A program made the translations under genes and the position numbers. Shown piece after piece: positions 58,030-64,000 of a stretch of 64,000 bases of DNA. Where the stretch lies: NCBI GenBank assembly GCA_022497155.1, contig MU385727.1:124001-188000 (forward strand). Direction: 5' to 3'. The notes beneath the pieces are model-generated. The model had not been told where the DNA came from. It was given only the letters and a program-made list of their open reading frames with translations, and searched no databases. Positions within the stretch are counted from its first letter, which is position 1. Each line of letters begins with the position of its first letter. The stretch comes from Whalleya microplaca (lineage: Eukaryota; Ascomycota; Sordariomycetes; Xylariales; Xylariaceae).

Positions 58030-59379
58030 GATGCTGGCGCGTCAATACAAGGATAGGCACAGCGCGCCCAAAACCGGGGAATCGCAGACAAATAACGAGT
58101 GACTGATGCTATCGGAGAGGCACCAAATTCAGCAGAACGATCGAATGAGTGACTTGGACAACGAGTGACGTGAAAGGAATCAAAAGAAGGGCATGAAAGC
58201 GGAAAAGAATGAATGTGGTCAATTGTAGCCCATGAGTTGCAAGGGCGACAACAAGAGGGACAAAAGGGGACAAAGGAGTGGCGCGAAGACTACGGGTATG
58301 TTGTTGGTCCTGTGAAGAGAGGGGATACGCAGGTGGGCAGGTTCGAGGTTGAGGTCTAGATTGAGGGCAGAGGGCAGAGGGCAGAAAGAGCAGTGGCACC
58401 TTACCTCGTCTCTCATGTGACCAACGTTGCCCCTGACGGCAAGAACGACAACAAGAGACGTGACGGAATGCGCGTTCTTCAGAAGTCTCAAAGGGGGGGC
58501 GCAATGGTGGTAGCTCGGAAGGAATGATGGTGTCTAAGGGAGGGACCACCAGACCGAAACAAGGGCAGTCGCCCTGGAGATGTCGGCACAGAGCTCGAGG
58601 TACCTACCTTAGATAGGAATTACATAGGGTAATTCAACACTGACCTTCTAGTTCTTATCTTTCAATATCTTCAATAGCAAACTATTGATAGAGTATTTTT
58701 CCACATAATCAACCTGGTGAACAATGTGCACCATCAACTATCCTATACCTCTTTACAGTCCACAAGTCGATTGGGAAGAGTAAATGGATGTCTATAACAG
58801 AGAAAGAAGTATATTTGCGCGACAACGCCACCGCATAAAGAATGATAAAAACAATAGGGAGTTGCTAGCAAGAAATGCTGAAGGCGCAGGATAGGTATTG
58901 GTAGTCCGAGAGGTCTAGAGCGGTCTTGTCGCGAAGCTTGCTTACCTCCGGAGAGAAAGCCATGAGCTATGAACATGTTTCACCTATGTATACTGCTGCT
59001 AGTAACCTACCTAGATACCTAGGTAAGCTTCAACCATCCAATGATAGACTATACCTAGGTATCGCATCAACAGTCACATTACTTCTTGTAGATTGGCAAG
59101 GGCCTAACCATCTAACCAAGCAGTGCACCTCACAATGCTCAATTTGAGACACCCTTCTGGTTTGCTTGGAAAAGAATTAGCAATTATAATTCGGGTCTAT
59201 GGTCCTATCCGATCCGATGGTCCGCCCGTCTTGATCCTGTATGTTCATAAGTACCCCGTTTCCATCACCACTCATACACAACATTGAAGGCTCTATACCC
59301 TAGGCCGCCATGCATATTTGACGTTCCCCTCCACGTGACGTGTCATATAAAGGCGTCATCATGAGAAGCTGAATGGTTC
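58030..59379. other. Intergenic region between LCB1 3' end and GH17 promoter
   Basis: About 1.35 kb. 58030-58560, just upstream of the GH17 start, is purine-rich on the plus strand (pyrimidine-rich on the gene strand), with a GAGGGCA unit repeated three times at about 58363-58385, as expected of a promoter or leader. The remainder is AT-rich with TACCTAGGTA motifs near 59010-59060. No gene is supported. Confidence 0.5.
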
Positions 59380-61128
59380 CTAAGCAACCAGTGTCGATTG
59401 TCTGTTTGGCTTCCGTGTCATGACCTTGGTGATGGCATGCCGAATCGTAACGCCGGCCTTCTCGATCTCCTTCTTAGATAATCCTCCTGTAATACAGACC
59501 TTGAGTGCAGGTTTGATGTGCGAGGTACCATCCTTCGCGCCGATGCTGTTGATCAATGGAATGCTCTTCAGACGTGTAATGAGAACACCGTTGGCAAGCG
59601 TCTGTATAGTTCTGTTAACGGGCAAATTTCCCAAATAAAATAGCCACGTTGAAGATACTTACCTCATCAACGCATTCAAGGAAGAGTCGTTCCTGGTCTT
59701 CGTTGGTCAGTCGCCTGGATTGGATCACCTCGGGCTTGAACATGAGCAACATGACCGGGTTTTCCGGGTCGCTCGGGCAGTGTACCCAGTCGCTTCGGGG
59801 ATCAAGCTGGGCTCGCATGGCGCGGATGTTCTCCCGGCACTGGATCAGAATATCGGGGTTGCATAGTAACACGTTCAGGGTTTCGCTGGCTGTCACGGCA
59901 GCCATGGCAGGCAGAGCTGCCGAGTAGGTGTACGATGGCGCGTTGATACGTTGATGTTGTATAACGTCTTTCGACCCGGCGCAGAACCCTCCTGCGGCAC
60001 AGAGGGGCCCTGCCAGAGACCCAATTATCATGTCTACCGCCTCAGCATCTACGTTTTGCGCTTCCGTGAGACCTCGTCCGTTGTGACCTAACACACCGAA
60101 CGACCAGGTCTCGTCCAGAGCGATGCGGAACTTGTATTTCTCCTTCAATTCGATCTGGAGAAGTGCCACCAATCATCAGCCAATTAACTCAGGGTTAGGG
60201 GCTAGTGCCTCCTTTAACGGGGGCGACTTACGAGCTTGGGAAGATCAGAGCAGTCGCCAATCATCTCGAAGAGACCCTCGGTCACAATGAAGCGCCTCGT
60301 CAAGATCTTCTTCTTTGCCTGCTCTTCAACCACCTTCTTCATGACTCGCTCCAGGTCGACCATGTCGTTGTGTTCGTACCACCTGATGTTGCTCCGGGAA
60401 GCTTCCAAACCCTTGCGAATAGAGAAGTTGACCATCTTATCGGCCACAATGACATCGCCTCGCTTGCAGAAAGTCGGAATGACACTCGATATGGTGGAGA
60501 AGGCGTGCGAGTAGACGATGCTACTCTGGGTGCCGAGGAAGACCGCGATGTCGGTCTCGGTTTGCATGTGGACATCCTGGGTGCCGTAGAACTGCGGTGG
60601 ACCACAAGGGCCAACTCCGTAGGTGCGCAAGGTCTCAATTGCCTTGTTCTTGATCGACTCGCTCGCATTCAAGTTGTAGAAATTATAGGAGGCCAGATTC
60701 GTGACAGTCTTGCCGTTAGATAACTTCACTTTCGGACCGGTCGGACTGCACTCATGTCAACAACTACAGCTAGAATTAATTAATCGTGATTCTTACCCAA
60801 CGATGATGGGCAGCTTCTCAGCTTCAGCTTCCTCAAAGGCGGTCTGGGGGGCGACGAGGGGCTCGGGCTCCCACTCCTTGACCAGGTCGTCGATCTCATC
60901 TTCTCGGAGTTTGACGTAATTGGGACCGTGGGTAGGGTAGGACGGCGAGAGCAGGTACCGAACAAAGAAGATCACAAGCACGAGTTCTATGGCAGAGCGG
61001 ACTGGGTCATCCTGGTAGCTCGACTGGATGTATCGTATCAGGACGGAACTTCCGGGGACTTTCTGGAAGACGTCGGATATTTGCTGGAACGAGGCCTGCA
61101 AGTAGGCTTGCGCCTCGTGGAGATCCAT
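59380..61128 (-). CDS. lcb1: Serine palmitoyltransferase subunit 1
   Basis: Four exons: complement(59380..59601, 59663..60154, 60232..60745, 60797..61128), 519 aa. LCB1 pairs with LCB2 in the ER to condense serine with palmitoyl-CoA, the first step of sphingolipid synthesis. Seen: N-terminal SFQQISDVFQKVPGS; membrane helix about residues 44-62 (IELVLVIFFVRYLLSPS); LASYNFYNLNASESIK; TYGVGPCGPPQFYGT; DKMVNFSIRKGLEASR; EGLFEMIGDCSDLPKL; DETWSFGVLGHNGRGLTE; GSLAGPLCAAGGFCAGS, where catalytic paralogs have the PLP lysine. The missing lysine is the LCB1 hallmark. The C-terminus ends KVMTRKPNRQSTLVA. All three introns (50-77 nt) have GTAAG donors, and phases agree. The start at 61128 (MDLHEAQAYL) is the first ATG, since upstream codons reach only a TTG. 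Confidence 0.95.
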
Positions 61129-61481
61129 TATCAGAATTGATTGTCGACTACGACGAGCGAGACATGGAAAGAGTCCAGTACGGAATGTAGCCCTTGAGGC
61201 TTTAGGAGAGGGAGATGGTGGTGGTGCCGGTTGGCTGCTGCTGTTGTTGAACCAATGTAAAAGAAATGGTTCTAGGTTATGGTAGGTCGGCAAGCAATCG
61301 CAAATTGGAAGGGTCCAATCTTAGGCTGTCCGTGCCCCAATTCTAAATTGGTCAAGGTTTACGCGCAAATCCAGGCACATCCTTAGCGCGTCAGGCAGTT
61401 TAGGGGGCTCCTTAGAGGCCGCCGTTGCCCCACCAGTGTTTGATTGGGGGGCTTACGGGATCTGTCAGCTGTCATTACTGT

Positions 61482-61484
<3 letters not shown>

Positions 61485-61513
<29 letters not shown>

Positions 61514-61518
61514 CATAC
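61485..61518. repeat. (ACAT)8 microsatellite
   Basis: Thirty-four perfect bases of ACAT units. It lies in the upstream region of LCB1, about 360 bp before its start codon. The same ATGT/ACAT motif recurs at 1490, 45690 and 23080 in shorter form. Confidence 0.95.
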
Positions 61519-61752
61519 GCTCTAGGTATTACGTACCTACTATGTGCATACATGCGTATACTGCGTACTATACCATAGGTACGGGATAGTTAAGTAGGTA
61601 GTGAAAGATCGTTTAATAGCTACATCAACTATTATCAATGAGATCGCCATACAAAATAATAGCCATTGATTATCGGCTTCTTTATTCTGAACGTTGGTAA
61701 GCAACGACTAAATCTCCAAAATATGAGTACCTATACCCGGAGTTAGACAGCG

Positions 61753-61820
61753 TTTCCATCAATTCAAGTTACCTGACAGTATAAATTGACTTGAATTGAC
61801 TTGAATTGACTTGATGGAAA
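61753..61820. repeat. Inverted repeat with internal TTGAATTGAC triplication near gelsolin-like gene 3' end
   Basis: TTTCCATCAATTCAAGT at 61753-61769 is the inverse complement of the outer parts of 61799-61820 (ACTTGAATTGAC-TTGATGGAAA, with 5 extra bases). Between them the decamer AATTGACTTG is repeated three times. The transcript of the minus-strand gelsolin-like gene would cross it 65-130 nt past its stop codon, so it could fold as a 3' UTR hairpin or aid termination. That role is inferred. Confidence 0.6.
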
Positions 61821-61885
61821 TTCTGGATCATTTAGAGCATAGTACCAAACTTTGAACTCCAAGATGTTGAGTATATTGAAGCCAT

Positions 61886-63073
61886 TCATGCCTCAAGAGC
61901 ACTGAAGAATGCCGGGCTCTCATTGCCATCAACAACTTTAGAAATCGGGGTGTGATACACCTCCCTATTGCCTGAACTATCTCCCAGCTGGCGAATATAA
62001 AACTCAGCCACCTTGATCCACATGGCCTTCTCTGTCCGGCTGGCTCCCGAGCCTTGCCAGACCCAGATGCTCCTACCGGTATCAAGGAGGAAGACATCGG
62101 CACTGTCTAGATCTGATTCTGCTATTGCCTCGCCTTCCTTGATCAAGTCGAATCGCAGCTGACCAGATGCGTCAGAGAGGCGGAAGAGCCTTCGCGGCCG
62201 ACGGCTTGCGGCCTGGCTCTCGGGCGAGGTGAGAGGCCTGGGAGCTCTGAACGGCCCTTCGGCATCTTCACCTCCCAGCATGCTAACAATAGTTCGCGAT
62301 TTCGATTCGCTTTGCGCCACCACCTCGACGTCGATATGTTTCGCAATCGTCATGTCGTGGACGACCTGTGCCGCCTTGGCCTTTTCCATGGGGCTGCAGT
62401 TCTTGCCTTGCCACACCCAGATCTTGTCGTTGCGCTCCAATACAAAAACGTCGTTCTCGTCGAGGCTCTGCCAAGTAGGCTCGACCTCGTGAACCACAAT
62501 CGAGTCGGCCCGTTTGGCCGTCGGTTGCTTGAAGATTCTAAGGAGCATAAGCCTCTCCTTCGGTTCCTCCTCGGTCTCCACGTGTGTGAAGCCGGAGCTA
62601 ACACCGCCAGGTAGGATCCGGACGAGAGAAAACAGGGCGAGGAAGTCGTCCGATGGATCCTTCTGTAGCTCACGGTGTTGCGTAGCTACTCCGTGTAGGA
62701 ACTCGTCAAGCTCGACCGTCTTGTAAGCAGCTGTACCTGCCTCGTCCTGCGAGGTCTTGTTGCCCAGCCAGAAGAAGATATCATGGCCCAGCCTTTCCTG
62801 TCCACTCTTGCTCCCGACTTTGTAGGAATGCAAGATTATATAGCTGTCTCCCTCGTGGAAATCACCATACCGGTTCTTTGGCCAGGGAACTACTTCGAAG
62901 TTCTCGATTCGCCAGATGTGTAACCCGGCAGCCTGTCCAACTTCTTGCCATGCGGGCTCTGTGGCTGCTGAGTTGTACTTAACTTTATGGTCAAGCTCAG
63001 TTCCAATGTTTTCAACGTTGCTATCCCTCCAGTCATATTCTTTCATATGGACTAGGCCCTCGTGCGGTGCCAT
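61886..63073 (-). CDS. Gelsolin/villin-repeat actin-binding protein
   Basis: A single exon, 395 aa from the ATG at 63073 (MAPHEGLVHMKEYDW). The frame stays open 51 codons upstream, but MAPHEG matches the usual start of fungal members as I recall them, and the upstream part is hydrophobic and unlike them. Gelsolin-domain proteins cap or sever actin filaments, often under calcium. Three repeats can be seen: about 50-150 (LHIWRIENFEVVPWPKNRYG, GDSYIILHSYK, HDIFFWLGNKTSQDEAGTAAYKTVELDEFL), about 170-265 (RLMLLRIFKQ, ENDVFVLERNDKIWVWQGKNC, EKAKAAQVVHDM), and about 290-390 (RLFRLSDASGQLRF, ADVFLLDTGRSIWVWQG, EKAMWIKVAEFYIRQ). Compared with six-repeat gelsolin this is the short, fragmin/severin-like form. 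It is divergent from the Rsa3-like gene, with about 620 bp between them. Confidence 0.93.
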   Translation of the reverse strand: MAPHEGLVHMKEYDWRDSNVENIGTELDHKVKYNSAATEPAWQEVGQAAGLHIWRIENFEVVPWPKNRYGDFHEGDSYIILHSYKVGSKSGQERLGHDIFFWLGNKTSQDEAGTAAYKTVELDEFLHGVATQHRELQKDPSDDFLALFSLVRILPGGVSSGFTHVETEEEPKERLMLLRIFKQPTAKRADSIVVHEVEPTWQSLDENDVFVLERNDKIWVWQGKNCSPMEKAKAAQVVHDMTIAKHIDVEVVAQSESKSRTIVSMLGGEDAEGPFRAPRPLTSPESQAASRRPRRLFRLSDASGQLRFDLIKEGEAIAESDLDSADVFLLDTGRSIWVWQGSGASRTEKAMWIKVAEFYIRQLGDSSGNREVYHTPISKVVDGNESPAFFSALEA

Positions 63074-63697
63074 CTTGATGATCCAATGGGTTTGGAGCAA
63101 CGAATGGACGTATGGAGGCACATTCAGAGCAATAAGCTTGATAATAGTAGCAAAAGCTCCTAACAAGCTAATTGAGAAATATAAGTAAACAATCAATTTC
63201 ATGAAGCTGAACTGACCACGCAGCAATCCACTCGAAGGGATGTTATTGACGTAATAAGGCTAACATCGTTAGCAAGGCGGGGAAGCTGAAACAGCTCATA
63301 TTGTCTCACATTCTTACAGTAGATGGCTTAGCCAACCATAATTCAACATAAGAGTGTCTCACCGAGCAAAAAAATGAGTTGGGCCAATAAGAACTAGGTA
63401 GATAGGTCGATACTACTACCAACGCTTTTAGCATTCACTTTCGTAGCTCGTTTGAATGTTTCGTCCAATTCATCTGTACGGCTTAGGTACATGTATGTAA
63501 CATTTGCATTGTCATATTCTAATTGGTCACATCTGTGGAGTGCACCTTAAAAAAGGAAGACTTGCCCAAATCGAAAAGTTTGAAATTGAAACATCTAAAT
63601 TCGTACACACATTAGCACCGTCTAAACCTCAAGATCGATCGACCATCCGCCTAACCTAGCTCTTACAACATAAGCAGCCACAGAGAAGACCGTAGCA
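63074..63697. promoter_or_regulatory. Divergent promoter of the gelsolin-like and Rsa3-like genes
   Basis: A 624-bp region between two divergent start codons, containing CCAAT-type motifs (GGCCAATAAG near 63382, ATTGG near 63518) and AT-rich DNA. TATA-like boxes are not obvious. A 5' UTR intron of the gelsolin-like gene is possible but not shown by clear sites. Confidence 0.45.
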
Positions 63698-63934
63698 ATG
63701 TCGAGCAAAGATACAACAACCCAGGAATTCTCGTCCTACTACCTACAGCAATGCACCAAGGAGTTCGCGGAGGATCTGGACAAGATCCGCAACGCTGATG
63801 ATTTCAAGGGCGACGCGGTGGCCATGCTCATCAATTCTCTGCAAGGAGGCACGTCCATGTTCTCTGCAGCCGACCAGAAAAGGGTCCTTGATGCGCGGAA
63901 ATCTGGCGATGCGGATCAGGAGAAATCTGATTGA
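63698..63934 (+). CDS. Small protein similar to the ribosome assembly protein 3 (Rsa3) domain
   Basis: ATG to TGA, 78 aa, with an A at -3 of the start codon. Core residues about 10-65 (FSSYYLQQCTKEFAEDLDKI, RNADDFKGDAVAMLINSLQ, GGTSMFS) match my memory of the Rsa3 C-terminal domain pattern: YL-Q-T-EFA-DLDK-R-A-DF, then LI-AL--G-S-FS. Rsa3 works in the nucleolus during 60S subunit assembly. Yeast Rsa3 is much longer, with an N-terminal extension missing here; the protein would therefore be a domain-only form, or a related small protein. The charged, helical character and absence of membrane segments fit a soluble factor. The stop at 63934 is well inside the window, so it is complete as read. 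Confidence 0.6.
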   Translation: MSSKDTTTQEFSSYYLQQCTKEFAEDLDKIRNADDFKGDAVAMLINSLQGGTSMFSAADQKRVLDARKSGDADQEKSD

Positions 63935-64000
63935 AAGGGAGACTTCATAGGTAGGCTCAGTCAACCAGAGACTCAACTGCGCGTGATGGAGTGCGGAGTC

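Larger units (their letters stand above)
61129..61885. other. Intergenic region with ACAT microsatellite and hairpin-forming repeat
   Basis: About 0.75 kb between the LCB1 start and the 3' end of the gelsolin-like gene, both minus strand. It contains the ACAT array at 61485-61518 and the inverted repeat at 61753-61820. No coding potential is seen. Confidence 0.6.

Overview
The window is nuclear DNA from a filamentous ascomycete (Pezizomycotina, most likely Sordariomycetes or a close class). The evidence is short GT-AG introns of about 50-180 nt with GTAAGT-like donors, a full-length White Collar-1 photoreceptor, a filamentous-fungus type FKS1 glucan synthase, a btgE-like GH17 wall glucanase and a GPI-anchored surface protein. 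I see no bacterial, viral, CRISPR, rRNA or convincing tRNA sequence. Gene density is low: about 13 supported genes in 64 kb, separated by AT-richer intergenic DNA with many TACCTA/ATGT-type simple repeats.

Layout. 1-144: apparent 3' end of a gene that enters from the left (+). 3.3-4.4 kb: an unrecognised disordered protein (+). 4.4-11.1 kb: gene desert. 11.1-14.3 kb: wc-1 (-). 17.7-21.6 kb: importin beta-3 (Kap121/Pse1/IPO5 type, -), seven exons. 23.7-25.3 kb: CBS-domain Sds23-like regulator (+). 28.0-28.7 kb: Mog1 Ran-binding protein (+). 29.4-31.7 kb: SprT-like metalloprotease with an HMG box (-), whose two exons look like two separate ORFs. 31.7-37.7 kb: long intergenic and leader region. 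37.9-43.8 kb: FKS1 (+), 1,937 aa. 47.3-49.0 kb: MFS sugar transporter (+). 49.9-51.6 kb: GPI-anchored surface protein with a poly-alanine leader (+). 51.6-56.5 kb: an accessory-looking segment with an inverted-repeat element, a zinc-ribbon micro-ORF and a frameshifted aminoglycoside-phosphotransferase-like pseudogene. 56.7-58.0 kb: GH17 glucanase (-). 59.4-61.1 kb: serine palmitoyltransferase LCB1 (-). 61.9-63.1 kb: three-repeat gelsolin-like protein (-). 63.7-63.9 kb: small Rsa3-like protein (+).

How the genes relate. There is no metabolic gene cluster. Loose themes are cell-wall beta-1,3-glucan (FKS1 synthesis, GH17 remodelling, a GPI-anchored surface protein), nuclear transport (importin beta-3 and the Ran factor Mog1), light sensing (wc-1), membrane lipid synthesis (LCB1) and actin (gelsolin-like). 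Spliced models were derived by eye. For every multi-exon gene the exon lengths sum to a multiple of three and junction codons fit the family, but none was checked against transcripts.

The least explained part is 51.9-55.2 kb. I did not find an obvious new multi-gene system. The most unusual signals are the interrupted inverted-repeat element, the zinc-ribbon micro-ORF, a uORF in the FKS1 leader whose stop codon would be created by splicing, and a tyrosine at the FKS1 echinocandin hot-spot position.
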